Positions 16,024-25,992 are shown, counted from the stretch's first letter. The stretch: DNA of 49,680 nt from Candidatus Cryptobacteroides sp. (GCA_029257745.1 JARIAS010000015.1:1-49680), one strand, 5' to 3'. The notes: generated by a model not told the origin, from the sequence alone. Numbers and translations are program-made.

Positions 16024-17682
16024 ATGGATTATAAGAAAGTCGTAGAAAAGTGGCTTACAGGTGAGTTTGACACGGCTACAAAACAAGAGATTTTAGATTT
16101 ACAAAATACAGACGAAAAAGCCTTAGAAGACGCTTTTTATAAAAATCTAGAATTTGGTACAGGAGGTTTACGAGGACTGATGGGTGCTGGTACTAATAGA
16201 ATGAATAGATATACAGTTGGTATGGCTACTCAAGGTCTTGCTAATTATATACTTAGAGAAAGCAATGTAGACAAGGCAAGTGTATGTATATCCTATGATA
16301 GCCGTAACAATAGTAAATTATTTGCAAATATCACAGCTGAAGTTTTTGCGTCAAATGGTATTAAGGTCTATATATTTGATGATATACGCCCTACTCCTGA
16401 GTTAAGTTATGCAATTCGACTTAAAAAGGCTGTTGCGGGTGTTATGATTACGGCCTCTCACAATCCTAAAGAATACAGTGGATATAAGGTATTTTGGTCA
16501 GATGGTGCACAGATTACAAGCCCTGTTGATAAGGCTGTTGTAGATGAGGTTGCTAAAATATCAGAGCCAAGTCAGGTTAAATTTAATTCAGATGAGGCTA
16601 GTGCTCAGATAATAAGTATGGGGGCAGATGTAGACCAGATGTATCTTACAGATATTTTGTCTTTAACACTTTCCCCTGAGTCTAGAGAAAAGCATTCCGA
16701 TATTAAGTTTGTATATACACCATTGCATGGATGTGGGGTAAGACTTGTTCCAGAGTCCTTACGACGAATAGGATTTAAGAATATATTTAATGTGCCAGAG
16801 CAGGATATAAGTGATGGTAATTTCCCAACAGTCGTATCTCCTAATCCTGAAGAAGCAGCCTCTATGAAGATGGCATTGGAAGTTGCTGAAAAGAATAGGG
16901 CAGATATAGTTATGGCCACAGATCCTGATGCTGATAGGATAGGCATAGCTGTTAGAGATGAGAATGGAAATATGTTAAGGCTTAATGGTAATCAGACTGC
17001 ATCAATGCTTACATATTACATCTTAAGGAGATGGAAGGAACTAGGAAAACTGGATAGCACAAAATACATAGTAAAGACAATAGTTACAACAGATTTAATG
17101 CGTAAAATAGCGGAGGATTTTGGTCTTAAATGTTATAATGTTCTTACAGGTTTTAAATATATAGCCGAAATTGTTAAGGCAAATGAGGATAGCGGAGAGT
17201 TTGTATGTGGTGGAGAAGAAAGCTTTGGCTTTAATGCAGGTCAGTTTGTGCGAGATAAAGATGCTCAATTAACAGCTGCTTTAATTGCTGATTGTGCTGC
17301 ATGGGCAGCTGATCAAGGAATGAGTTTATATCAACTTTTACAAGATATATACGCAAGATATGGTTATCATAAAGAAGCACTTACATCTTTGACAAAAAAA
17401 GGTAAAAGTGGTTTAGAGGAGATAGCAAATATTATGAATAATCTTCGTAGTAATCCTCCTAGTGCAATGGCTGATTCTAAAATTATAAAAGTAATAGATT
17501 ATTTGGATACAGAAAGTACAGGCTTGCCAAAATCTAATGTTTTGCAGTTGTTTAACGAAGCAGGCGATATAGTTTCTATACGTCCTTCTGGTACAGAACC
17601 TAAGATAAAATTCTATTTTGCAGCTAAGGGCGATAATGCTGATGAGAAGTTATTAATGTTACAAAAAGAGTTTGTAAAATAA
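16024..17682 (+). CDS. Phosphoglucomutase/phosphomannomutase (alpha-D-phosphohexomutase)
   Basis: A 552-residue cytoplasmic phosphohexomutase that interconverts sugar 1- and 6-phosphates, supplying nucleotide sugars and glycogen precursors. The phosphoserine is Ser145 in TASHNPKEYSGYK. The Mg-binding loop is DPDADRIG at about 300, the sugar-binding loop GGEESFGFN at about 400, and the C-terminal phosphate clamp RPSGTEPKIKFY near 520. The long N-terminal element LEFGTGGLRGLMGAG is typical of the PGM2-like branch, usually 560-590 residues; this one is slightly short at the C-terminus. Glucose versus mannose preference cannot be told. It is transcribed from the symmetric promoter and ends at a bidirectional terminator. 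Confidence 0.93.
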   Translation: MDYKKVVEKWLTGEFDTATKQEILDLQNTDEKALEDAFYKNLEFGTGGLRGLMGAGTNRMNRYTVGMATQGLANYILRESNVDKASVCISYDSRNNSKLFANITAEVFASNGIKVYIFDDIRPTPELSYAIRLKKAVAGVMITASHNPKEYSGYKVFWSDGAQITSPVDKAVVDEVAKISEPSQVKFNSDEASAQIISMGADVDQMYLTDILSLTLSPESREKHSDIKFVYTPLHGCGVRLVPESLRRIGFKNIFNVPEQDISDGNFPTVVSPNPEEAASMKMALEVAEKNRADIVMATDPDADRIGIAVRDENGNMLRLNGNQTASMLTYYILRRWKELGKLDSTKYIVKTIVTTDLMRKIAEDFGLKCYNVLTGFKYIAEIVKANEDSGEFVCGGEESFGFNAGQFVRDKDAQLTAALIADCAAWAADQGMSLYQLLQDIYARYGYHKEALTSLTKKGKSGLEEIANIMNNLRSNPPSAMADSKIIKVIDYLDTESTGLPKSNVLQLFNEAGDIVSIRPSGTEPKIKFYFAAKGDNADEKLLMLQKEFVK

Positions 17683-17698
17683 AGTATCTTAAAGAAAT

Positions 17699-17729
17699 AA
17701 AAAAGGCTAAGAATTTCTTAGCCTTTTTT
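17699..17729. terminator. Bidirectional intrinsic terminator
   Basis: AAAAAAGGCTAAG pairs perfectly with CTTAGCCTTTTTT (13-bp arms, 5-base loop AATTT). A-run and T-run flanks make it work in both directions, ending the phosphohexomutase on plus and the phosphate transporter operon on minus, whose stop is at 17733-17735. Confidence 0.9.
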
Positions 17730-17732
17730 ATT

Positions 17733-20021
17733 TTACGAGCAATTAGTTTTTCCTTCAACAAAATTAGGAACATCAGTGGGATTGTCCTCACTGAAATGTC
17801 GTATAGCCCTTAGTAGGTGTTTTAGAGCTGTAACTAAGGTCTCAGATTCTTGTAGCATGTTTAAGTAAACATATGATACTGTTATATTATCCTTAGATTT
17901 CTGCATATCTTCAATTTGAGCAGTACGTGCAGTTTTTAAGCTGTCTACAAAATCATTACATTGACTATACACAATATTAAGTTCATCATATTTTCCCTTG
18001 TCTACAACATCTTTTATCCTAGATATTAAGAATAGGACAGTATCTCTAAGAGGTATGAATTTTTTTACTTTTTCTTCACTTAGGGGAACAAAGGTATTAT
18101 CAATATGTTCAAGTGAAGAGTCGCACATACGCCTTAGTGAGAATAGGGCATCTTCGCAGCCATTGATAACAAGGTGAAACCAAGTATTCTTTTCAATAGC
18201 TATACCTTCATTTATCAGTCTAAGCCCAATCATCTCTTTCCTACGTATGTTTTTTAGTATAACTCTCTCATTTCTAATGCTATCATTAGACTTTGCTAAG
18301 AGACTTAGCTTGTCAAATAAGAAGCCATCTGTAATATTTTTATAACTATCATTAACAAATTGTATAAATTCGCTTTGAGTCATTGTCATGTGCCTAACTA
18401 GTAGAGAATAAGTCAGATCCTTATCACTACTTTCTCTCATTTGTTCAAAGATATGATCTGTTTCATCATCAATACTCTTCTTTTTGTATTTAAGATTACT
18501 TTTAAGTAAAAGCAAGATAGCAAGAATAGTGATAGCTATTGTTATGTATACCCCTGTTAGCTTCATTATCAAGGCAATTAAGAAGCATAGGGTAAAGGCT
18601 GCACCTGCTGTAATGAACCAACCTGCTATTACCGAAAGCACACCAGTTATTCTAAATACTGCACTTTCTCTGCCCCATGCCTTGTCTGCAAGGGAAGTAC
18701 CCATCGCCACCATAAATGTTACATAGGTAGTAGATAGTGGTAGTTTAAGAGAGGTGCCAAGAGCGATAAGAAGACTTGCAACAACGAGATTTGTTGTAGC
18801 ACGTATTTCATCAAAGGCTACAGATTTGTCTGTTACAATATTTTCACGGCTAAAACGTTTATCTATATATTGTTTAATGCTGTCAGGTATAAACATCGCT
18901 AAATTATTTGCAATATCAGTAGATAATCTAACAATGATTCTGGCCATCTTTGAAGATCCAAACATCTCATCTCCTTCTCCTTGTCTTGCTAGATCTACTG
19001 AAGTTTTTACTACGTTTTTAGCCTTTTTGGAACTTGCTAGTGCAATAATCATTACTAGCCCTGCTCCAAGCAAAAAGATTATAGGCGTGTTAGCCGATTC
19101 TGTTAATGACTTCATTAAAAAGCCCTCTGCGTCCCCATTTCCATTAGCCGTAAAGTCAAGGTAGGCAGAATAACCAGATAGAGGGACACCAATGAAGTTT
19201 ACTAAGTCGTTACCTGCAAAGGCCATGGCAAGTGCAAAGGTGCCTAATAGTATGAGTATTTTAAATATATTTATTTTTAATAAATGAAGTAGTTCTATGA
19301 TTGTGGCAGATATGAGGAATATAGAACTGACCACAAGTAGGGCATTATCTGCGATGAAACTATGTACTTCTTGGGGAATAAGTTCAAAATTTTTCATACC
19401 CTTGATAAGCATAAAATATAGTATGCTAGTTGTTGCAAGACCTCCAAACAGGGCAACTTTCCACCAACTTAACTTATTTTTATATGCAAATGTGAATAGT
19501 ATACGACTTATCCATTGTATTAGTCCTCCAAAGAAAAAAGCTATGGCAACTGATAAGAATATTGATATAATAATGCTAAGAGCTTTGCCTGAATTCATTA
19601 AATCAGAAAAGGATAAACTATTGTCATTCATAATTTTAATCATAGATAGAGCAAAAGTTCCTCCAAGTAACTCAAAGACCATTGATACTGTCGTAGATGT
19701 AGGCAGTCCCATGTTGTTGAAAATATCCAAAAGGATTATATCTGCAACCATTACTGCAATCAAAATAAACATTATGTCCAAGAATGAGAACATATCGGGC
19801 TTGAATATGCCATTACGTGCTATGTCTATCATTCCATTGCTCATAGATGCACCAATCATAATGCCAATAGACGCAACAATTAAAATCACTCTCAGAGGTG
19901 CAACCTTTGCACCAACTGCAGAATTTAAAAAGTTTACGGCATCATTGCTTACACCTACAATCAAATCAAAGATTGCTAGTAGCATTAAAAACACAACAAA
20001 GCCAAAAAAAACAGTGTTCAT
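17733..20021 (-). CDS. PiT-family inorganic phosphate transporter with C-terminal PhoU-like domain
   Basis: A 762-residue inner-membrane phosphate permease. PiT signatures appear twice: GVSNDAVNFLNSAVG near residues 23-37 and AFAGNDLVNFIGVPLSG near 270, the inverted halves of the transporter. A third block, GTSLKLPLSTTYVTFMVAMG near 430, is also typical. After about 520 the protein becomes soluble and helical for about 240 residues, like a PhoU/DUF47 domain, the common layout of Bacteroidota PiT proteins. Substrate is H+- or Na+-coupled phosphate. It is the last gene of the minus-strand operon, 36 bases after the antiporter, and stops at the shared terminator. Confidence 0.9.
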   Translation of the reverse strand: MNTVFFGFVVFLMLLAIFDLIVGVSNDAVNFLNSAVGAKVAPLRVILIVASIGIMIGASMSNGMIDIARNGIFKPDMFSFLDIMFILIAVMVADIILLDIFNNMGLPTSTTVSMVFELLGGTFALSMIKIMNDNSLSFSDLMNSGKALSIIISIFLSVAIAFFFGGLIQWISRILFTFAYKNKLSWWKVALFGGLATTSILYFMLIKGMKNFELIPQEVHSFIADNALLVVSSIFLISATIIELLHLLKINIFKILILLGTFALAMAFAGNDLVNFIGVPLSGYSAYLDFTANGNGDAEGFLMKSLTESANTPIIFLLGAGLVMIIALASSKKAKNVVKTSVDLARQGEGDEMFGSSKMARIIVRLSTDIANNLAMFIPDSIKQYIDKRFSRENIVTDKSVAFDEIRATTNLVVASLLIALGTSLKLPLSTTYVTFMVAMGTSLADKAWGRESAVFRITGVLSVIAGWFITAGAAFTLCFLIALIMKLTGVYITIAITILAILLLLKSNLKYKKKSIDDETDHIFEQMRESSDKDLTYSLLVRHMTMTQSEFIQFVNDSYKNITDGFLFDKLSLLAKSNDSIRNERVILKNIRRKEMIGLRLINEGIAIEKNTWFHLVINGCEDALFSLRRMCDSSLEHIDNTFVPLSEEKVKKFIPLRDTVLFLISRIKDVVDKGKYDELNIVYSQCNDFVDSLKTARTAQIEDMQKSKDNITVSYVYLNMLQESETLVTALKHLLRAIRHFSEDNPTDVPNFVEGKTNCS

Positions 20022-20057
20022 AATATTTAAAAAGTTATTAAAATCTTATAATTCAAT

Positions 20058-21548
20058 TTATTCATCATCTTCTGAATAATCTCCAAAAATCATTAATAAG
20101 TTGTCTCCTTCCTGCAATTTAGTACTACCATCTGGTACTATATGTTTACCATCTCTGTATATCATAAGTACCCTTGCACCTTCTGGTAATTCTATCTCTT
20201 TTAAGGTACTACCATTGTTAAGTTCTTCCTTACTGAGTTTATGATCTATTAATTTTCCTGCTTCCTCAGGTACAATAATTCCAAAGGTCTCAGGCTTTTT
20301 TTCCATAGCCATAGCTAGATGTAGCCACTGTGCCAGTTTTTTTATAGACATACCCTGTATTAATAGGGATAAGAGGGTAATGATAAATACAATGTTAAAT
20401 ACTTTATTGGCCTCTGGTATGCCTGAAATTACAGGGTATGTAGCAAAAATGATAGGTGCAGCCCCTTTCAGACCTACCCATGATATAAATAATTTGGATC
20501 TCAGTCTTAGCTTTCTGAATGGTAAAAGACTAATAAATACACTTAGTGGACGTGCAACAAATATCAAGAAGATGCCAACAATTAGGGCAAGTGGAATATA
20601 TCCAAACATTTCCCTTGGATTGACAAGTAGTCCGAGTGTTAGGAACATGGCAATCTGCATTAGCCAGGTCATTCCGTCCATAAATTTATAGATTTCCTTT
20701 TTATGAGGAAATGGTTTATTGCCTATTATTATGCCTGTTAAGTATACGGCTAAGTAACCATTACCATTTAACATCTCAGTTAAAGATATAGTAAATATTG
20801 CTATACTTAGAAGTAGTATAGCATATAGAGGGGTACTGTGTAATTGTATCTTTTTCAATACCCAAATGCCTAAGTATCCTACTGTCAGGGATATTATAAT
20901 GGCTATTATGAATTGTAGTAAAAATGTACTTATAGCGTGGCTAATTATCTCATAAATACTTAGATTTATTTCTGTATTAGGTGCAAGAGATATTTGAGCA
21001 AGTTGTATTAGTAATATAGTAGTACAATATGCAATAGGGTCATTACTACCTGATTCAAGCTCAAGCATTGGTGCAATGTTTTCCTTTAAACGCATCTTGC
21101 TTGTTTTAAGTATATTAAATACAGATGCAGAGTCAGTAGATGACATTACGGCAGCCATAAGAAGGCATATAATAAGGGGAGTGGCACCTATTAAATCTGT
21201 GGAATTTGCAATAAAGAAAATAAAGGCACCTGTAAGTGCGGTAGTTAAGAGTACTGTAATTGTGGAAAGTGTTATACCTTCTTTGATGATGGGTCTTATC
21301 TTGTGGATTTTTGTTTCTAAACCTCCTGTAAAAAGAATAATGCTAAGAGCAACAATTCCAATAAATTGTGTTAGTCTATAATTGTGAAAGTGCAATCCCA
21401 GGCCATCAACACCAAAAAGCATACCCACCACTAAAAACAATAGCAAAGAAGGTACTCCATATTTAAAACCTGCCCTGCTTATAATAATTGCAGAAAATAT
21501 AAGTATTGATACAATAAGTAGTATATTCTCAGACGTAAAGAAAATCAT
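20058..21548 (-). CDS. CPA1 K+/H+ (NhaP2/CvrA-type) antiporter with C-terminal RCK_C-like domain
   Basis: A 496-residue cation/proton antiporter: about 12 membrane segments over residues 1-390, then a cytosolic tail. FLVVGMLFGVDGLG and LESGSNDPIAYCTTILL are CPA1 features, the latter holding the ND ion-binding pair. The tail ends in SKEELNNGSTLKEIELPEG, VLMIYRDGKHIVPDG and LQEGDNLLMIFG, the pattern of a TrkA_C/RCK_C domain, which gates potassium transporters and in several bacteria binds c-di-AMP. K+ efflux in exchange for H+ is the likely role. Its ATG overlaps the nth stop by 4 bases, so translation is probably coupled. Confidence 0.88.
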   Translation of the reverse strand: MIFFTSENILLIVSILIFSAIIISRAGFKYGVPSLLLFLVVGMLFGVDGLGLHFHNYRLTQFIGIVALSIILFTGGLETKIHKIRPIIKEGITLSTITVLLTTALTGAFIFFIANSTDLIGATPLIICLLMAAVMSSTDSASVFNILKTSKMRLKENIAPMLELESGSNDPIAYCTTILLIQLAQISLAPNTEINLSIYEIISHAISTFLLQFIIAIIISLTVGYLGIWVLKKIQLHSTPLYAILLLSIAIFTISLTEMLNGNGYLAVYLTGIIIGNKPFPHKKEIYKFMDGMTWLMQIAMFLTLGLLVNPREMFGYIPLALIVGIFLIFVARPLSVFISLLPFRKLRLRSKLFISWVGLKGAAPIIFATYPVISGIPEANKVFNIVFIITLLSLLIQGMSIKKLAQWLHLAMAMEKKPETFGIIVPEEAGKLIDHKLSKEELNNGSTLKEIELPEGARVLMIYRDGKHIVPDGSTKLQEGDNLLMIFGDYSEDDE

Positions 21549-22198
21549 ATTCTAGCAATTTTAAGTTCTTTTCTAAGATAGTCTTTACACCAAATGTTTA
21601 TGCCACATTCTTCACAAAGAGGCTTTATAGCCTTACATACATATCTTCCATGTAAGATTAACCAGTGGTGAGCTATTGCCCTATATTCTTCTGCTATATT
21701 TTCTTCTAAATCCTTTTCTACTTGATTTACAGTTTTGCCTGAAGATAGTCCCAGTCTTCGAGATACCCTAAATACGTGTGTATCAACAGCTATGACGGCC
21801 TTGTTATATATAATTGATGCTACAACATTTGCTGTTTTTCTTCCTACTCCAGGCATTGTCATTAATTCTTCTATCTCTGAAGGAACTATGGAATTGAATT
21901 TTTCATAAAGTATTTTTGCCATAGCTATCAGATGCTTAGCCTTATTGTTAGGGTAGGATATGCTTTTTATAATATTAAAAACATCTTCAAACTGAGCCTC
22001 AGAAAGACTTTTTGCATCGGGATATTGTTCAAAAAGTTTGGGTGTTGTGAGGTTTACTCTTTTATCTGTACATTGTGCTGATAGAATTACTGCAACTAAT
22101 AGCTCAAATGGATTGTTGTAATTCAGTTCCGTTTCCACAAGTGCCATGTTCTGCTTAAACCACTCTATGATATGTAAGTATCTCTCTTTTTTTCTCAT
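21545..22198 (-). CDS. nth: Endonuclease III (DNA glycosylase/AP lyase)
   Basis: A 217-residue base-excision repair enzyme removing oxidised pyrimidines. The helix-hairpin-helix MPGVGRKTANVVA carries catalytic Lys121, and VDTHV carries catalytic Asp139, each one residue from the E. coli positions (120 and 138). The C-terminal iron-sulfur cluster ligands are present as C-x6-C-x2-C-x5-C in CKAIKPLCEECGINIWC. It begins directly after the stop of the ABC gene (TAA then ATG on the minus strand) and overlaps the antiporter by 4 bases, so it is embedded in an operon with ion transporters. Confidence 0.96.
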   Translation of the reverse strand: MRKKERYLHIIEWFKQNMALVETELNYNNPFELLVAVILSAQCTDKRVNLTTPKLFEQYPDAKSLSEAQFEDVFNIIKSISYPNNKAKHLIAMAKILYEKFNSIVPSEIEELMTMPGVGRKTANVVASIIYNKAVIAVDTHVFRVSRRLGLSSGKTVNQVEKDLEENIAEEYRAIAHHWLILHGRYVCKAIKPLCEECGINIWCKDYLRKELKIARI

Positions 22199-22894
22199 TT
22201 ATCCTGCGTTTGTGAAAATTTCTTCACAGCCCTCATTTTTACAAATTATCATTCTTCCCTTATATTTATCAGCTAGTTCCTTATTATGCGTAACCATAAT
22301 AATAGCAGTGCCTGATTTGTTTATTCTTTGTAGTAAATCCATAATAGTCGTAGTCGTATCACTATCAAGGTTACCAGTAGGTTCATCTGCTAGTATTAGT
22401 TCAGGATAGTTTAGAATAGCCCTGGCAACACATATTCTTTGTTGTTCGCCACCAGATAGTTGATGAGGCCTTTTATGTGCCTTAGTTTCAAGACCGATCT
22501 CTTTTAAGACTTCTGATATGCGTCTATCTATATCATCTTTTTTTCTCCAACCAGTTGCCTTAAGAACAAAGGCAAGATTGTCATAGATACTTCTATCCAT
22601 CAGTAGCTGAAAATCTTGGAACACGACACCAATGCGTCTTCTGAGTTTAGATATATTTTTATTCTTGATATTTTCCAGTTGAAAACCACAGGCATAAGCA
22701 TGTCCTTGAACAAGGGGGTTTTCAGCCATAATGCTTCTTATGATAGACGTTTTTCCACTACCTACTCTGCCCATTATATAGACAAAGTCTCCTGCAAAAA
22801 CATTAAAATTAACATCGTATAGAACAGTGCTTTCACCATTTTGAATATCAGCATTTTGGAATGATACTAATATTGAGGTATCGCTGTCTTTCAT
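22199..22894 (-). CDS. ftsE: FtsE-like ABC ATPase
   Basis: A cytoplasmic ABC ATPase of about 231 residues with Walker A GRVGSGKTS, Q-loop VVFQDFQLLMDRS, signature LSGGEQQRICVARAI, Walker B LILADEPTGNLD and H-loop VTHNKEL. Closest by eye to FtsE, which with FtsX controls peptidoglycan hydrolases at division; LolD/MacB-type ATPases are the alternative. No FtsX-like permease is adjacent, which I recall is normal in Bacteroidota, where the two genes are apart. The open frame reaches a TTG at 22918, but the -7 box at 22925-22932 would leave no leader, so the ATG at 22894 is chosen. It is the first gene of an operon continuing with nth, the antiporter and the phosphate transporter. Confidence 0.82.
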   Translation of the reverse strand: MKDSDTSILVSFQNADIQNGESTVLYDVNFNVFAGDFVYIMGRVGSGKTSIIRSIMAENPLVQGHAYACGFQLENIKNKNISKLRRRIGVVFQDFQLLMDRSIYDNLAFVLKATGWRKKDDIDRRISEVLKEIGLETKAHKRPHQLSGGEQQRICVARAILNYPELILADEPTGNLDSDTTTTIMDLLQRINKSGTAIIMVTHNKELADKYKGRMIICKNEGCEEIFTNAG

Positions 22895-22924
22895 ACTTTT
22901 TATAATTATTGATCCCAATTACTA

Positions 22925-22932
22925 CAAATATA
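22925..22932 (-). promoter_or_regulatory. -7 promoter element of the ftsE-like operon
   Basis: TATATTTG on the minus strand, a perfect TAnnTTTG, about 30 bases before the ATG at 22894. Only 14 bases separate it from the rightward box at 22947-22954, so the two divergent promoters overlap and should compete. Confidence 0.55.
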
Positions 22933-22946
22933 ATACTTTTTTATAT

Positions 22947-22954
22947 TATTTTTG
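22947..22954 (+). promoter_or_regulatory. -7 promoter element of the TPR/beta-barrel operon
   Basis: TATTTTTG, a perfect TAnnTTTG match, 38 bases before the ATG at 22993. No TTTG at the -33 distance; that area contains the facing leftward promoter. Confidence 0.5.
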
Positions 22955-22992
22955 TAGGTGAAAAAGTAATTTATATAGAAAAATAATAATTT

Positions 22993-25986
22993 ATGTATCT
23001 TTTATATAAAAAAATACTTCTACTAGTGTCTTTGCTTTTTTGTGGCATTGGTATAAGTTCTGCACAACAAGTCTCTAAAAATCATCATACTGAATTGTTT
23101 TGGAAGGCATATGATCTGTATCAACATAAAATGTATTCACAGGCAGCGACTGAATTTGATGCAGTTGCTAAACAAAATAAGGACGATGATGCCTTGGCAT
23201 ATGCCTTACTATGTAGGCTAAAATTAAAGACAGATTTTTATGAATTATCTGTTTCAGAATTTGAAAAAGAGTGTCCTAATTCTTTTTTGCTTCCACAGAT
23301 TTATTTAGAGTATGCCTATAATCTTTTTGATAAAGAGGCATATAAAGATGCATCTATGTATTTTGATAAGATTAAGGAAGATGCAGTTTATTCATATCAA
23401 AGGCCTGAGTTTTATTTTAAGAGAGCTTATTCAGATTTCCAAACGACAAATTATAACTCTGCCTTATTTTGGTTTTCAAAGGTAGATTTGCTTACACGTA
23501 GTGATTATACGGCTGCAGCCAGATATGCAATCGCCTATATATATTACGAACGCAAGTCTTTTAAAGAGGCAGTGTATTGGTTTGAAAGGTCTAGATACGA
23601 TACACGTTTTACTGCAATCGCAGATTATTACATTATGGAATGTAAGTTTATGCTCAAAGACTACGCTTATGTTACAGCAAATGCCAATAGGATATTTGCA
23701 CAGGCACCACAGCAGCGTAAAGCCCATTTAGCAAGGCTTATCTCAGAGACTTATCTTCTTCTTAATCAGCCTGCAAAAGCAAAAAAATATTATGATACAT
23801 TCAGGTCTTCTTCTGCAACAGCATCTAGAGAGGATATTTTCTATGCAGGTTCTTTGCTTTATGCCTTAAAAGACTATAAAGGAGCTATTGAAAAGTTTCA
23901 AGAGATGAAGGATAGGACTGACAGCTTGGGACAGATTGCAAATTATCAGATGGCTTATAGTTATATTCAGTTGAAGAATAAGTTAAAGGCAATGGAGGCA
24001 TTCAAAATGGCTTCTGAGTCTAAGATTGATAAAAAAATAAGTGAAGATGCCTATTATAATTATGCTAAATTATGCTTTGATATAAATAAAGATGCCTCAG
24101 TTTTTGCAAACTATATGAAGACTTATAGTAATAAGCCTAAAAATGATTTGATATATAGTTATATGGCCTTAGCCGCACTTTATGAGCATGATTATTCAGC
24201 AGCGTTAGAAGCCTACGACAATATTAATGACTTGGATGAAGATATGACGAATAATTATATGAGGGCTAATTATTTGAAAGCAAGTGAATTGTATGGTAAA
24301 GGTGCTTATCGTGATGCTGCTAAATATCTTAAGATAGCCACTTATTACTCAAATAAATATTCTACATTTAATCAATTGAGTAAATATTGGTTGGCAGAGT
24401 CTTATTTTAGGGCAGATGATTTAAATGCTGCTCTGAAGATTTTTAAGGAGCTATATAATATGTCTGCATTAAGCAATAGTCCAGAGGGTGAGTTGTTATC
24501 TTATGCAATAGCTTATTGTTATTTGGAAAAGCAAGATTATAGCAATGCCACAAGGTGGTTTAATACTTATTTAGATGATAAAGGTCTTGTTTATAAGAAA
24601 GATGCAATGTTGAGACTTGCCGATTGTGCATTTGCTGTTAAAGATTATGCAGCTGCAGCAGATATGTATAAACAGGCAATGTTATACCATTTTGATCCTA
24701 ATGATGTGTATCCTTATTATATGGCCGGTATTTCTTATGGATTGAATAAGGATTTGTCAGGAAAAATAGAATATCTCTCAAAGGTCAAGAATGCTGATCC
24801 ATCTTCTGAATATTATGCCTTGGCAATGAATGAATTGGCTAAGTCTTATCTTGCTGATAATAAGATAGATGAGGCTATTGATATATATGGTAAGTTAGAG
24901 CATAATATGTCTGATTCAGATGTTAGAGCTGAAGCATTGCTTAATTTAGCTTTATTAGCTAGAAATAAATCTGACAATGAATTGGCTTTGAGAAAGTATA
25001 AAAAGATTGTATCATCTTTACCTCAGTCCAAATATGCAAAAGAGGCATTGGCTTCCATTGAGGATATATATAGGGATATGCAGGAGCCTCAAGAATATAT
25101 AGCATATGTGGATAGTTTGGATAATAATAATTTAAGCGATTTAGATAAGAGTAGTGTTTATCTTAACTCTATACAGCAGTCTTATTTAGATGAAAATTAT
25201 TCTAAGACGCTATCCTTACTTCAGGCTTATCAGGATCAGTTCCCTTCTGACAGTGTCAATGTCTCTCGTTTGAATTTTTATTATGCAGAGGCTTACAGAC
25301 ATTTAGATAAAAAAGATATAGCCTTGGAGTATTATCAGAAATTGGATAATATAGATACTCTTAATTTTGCACAACAGGCATTTCTTAATTATGCTTCATT
25401 ATCAAATGAATTAGAGCAATATGATTTGGCATATGAGGCTTATGAGCATCTTTATAATATTGCTAAGTTTGAAGAAAATAAGACCTTGGCTAAGATAGGA
25501 ATGCTTAATTCTTCATTCAAGTCTAAGCATTATGATTTGGCTATAAAATCAGCAGATTTAGTATTGACTTCTAAGCCTTTGTCAAAAGAGATAGCAAGGG
25601 AAGCAAGTTATATAAAGGCAATGTCATTATTAGCAACTAGTCATCGTTCAGAGGCCTTTGTTATTTTCAAGCAATTAGCTAAGGATTTAGGCACGAAAGA
25701 AGGAGCAGAGTCCAACTATCTGTTGATAAAGGACTTGTTCGATAGGGGTGATTATGTTGCAATGGAAAATAGAATATTTGATTTTTCAAAGAAAGCTAAA
25801 ACGCAGAGTTTTTATCTTGCAAAAGCTTTTATCCTTTTAGGTGATTCTTATGTGGAAAGGGGTGATTATGAGCAGGCTAGGGCTACTTTTGAAAGTATTA
25901 GAGATGCTTATAACTCTGCCAATGCTGATCAAATCAGAGAGAGTATAGAGATGAGATTAGAAAAATTATCGCAATTAGAAAAGTAG
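22993..25986 (+). CDS. Very large secreted TPR-repeat protein
   Basis: A 997-residue protein with a signal peptide (MYLLYKKILLLVSLLFCGIG, cleavage near SSA-QQ) and, from about residue 30 to the end, continuous helical repeats of the tetratricopeptide type. Examples are QAATEFDAVAKQNKDDDALAY, YFKRAYSDFQTTNYNSALFWF and LLGDSYVERGDYEQARATF. A superhelical scaffold in the periplasm or on the envelope is expected. The C-terminus is repeat-like, with no enzyme domain. The stop is followed at once by the beta-barrel gene (6 bases to its ATG), so the two are probably partners. Similar TPR proteins are conserved in Porphyromonas and Bacteroides, but I know of no assigned function. It does not look like BamD or PorW-type proteins beyond the shared repeat. 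Confidence 0.8.
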   Translation: MYLLYKKILLLVSLLFCGIGISSAQQVSKNHHTELFWKAYDLYQHKMYSQAATEFDAVAKQNKDDDALAYALLCRLKLKTDFYELSVSEFEKECPNSFLLPQIYLEYAYNLFDKEAYKDASMYFDKIKEDAVYSYQRPEFYFKRAYSDFQTTNYNSALFWFSKVDLLTRSDYTAAARYAIAYIYYERKSFKEAVYWFERSRYDTRFTAIADYYIMECKFMLKDYAYVTANANRIFAQAPQQRKAHLARLISETYLLLNQPAKAKKYYDTFRSSSATASREDIFYAGSLLYALKDYKGAIEKFQEMKDRTDSLGQIANYQMAYSYIQLKNKLKAMEAFKMASESKIDKKISEDAYYNYAKLCFDINKDASVFANYMKTYSNKPKNDLIYSYMALAALYEHDYSAALEAYDNINDLDEDMTNNYMRANYLKASELYGKGAYRDAAKYLKIATYYSNKYSTFNQLSKYWLAESYFRADDLNAALKIFKELYNMSALSNSPEGELLSYAIAYCYLEKQDYSNATRWFNTYLDDKGLVYKKDAMLRLADCAFAVKDYAAAADMYKQAMLYHFDPNDVYPYYMAGISYGLNKDLSGKIEYLSKVKNADPSSEYYALAMNELAKSYLADNKIDEAIDIYGKLEHNMSDSDVRAEALLNLALLARNKSDNELALRKYKKIVSSLPQSKYAKEALASIEDIYRDMQEPQEYIAYVDSLDNNNLSDLDKSSVYLNSIQQSYLDENYSKTLSLLQAYQDQFPSDSVNVSRLNFYYAEAYRHLDKKDIALEYYQKLDNIDTLNFAQQAFLNYASLSNELEQYDLAYEAYEHLYNIAKFEENKTLAKIGMLNSSFKSKHYDLAIKSADLVLTSKPLSKEIAREASYIKAMSLLATSHRSEAFVIFKQLAKDLGTKEGAESNYLLIKDLFDRGDYVAMENRIFDFSKKAKTQSFYLAKAFILLGDSYVERGDYEQARATFESIRDAYNSANADQIRESIEMRLEKLSQLEK

Positions 25987-25992
25987 TTGATT

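Noticed and set aside
20008..20022. ATGAACACTGTT at the start of the phosphate transporter gene, sharing 12 bases with the 4698-4714 operator
   Set aside because: It is the coding start (Met-Asn-Thr-Val), is not palindromic, and lies inside an operon; most likely chance.
22895..22918. TTG start of the ftsE-like gene
   Set aside because: Lies within a few bases of the -7 box at 22925-22932; the ATG at 22894 leaves a normal leader.
25987..25992. TTG start of the beta-barrel gene directly after the TPR stop codon
   Set aside because: The ATG two codons later gives a better signal peptide and a more common start codon.
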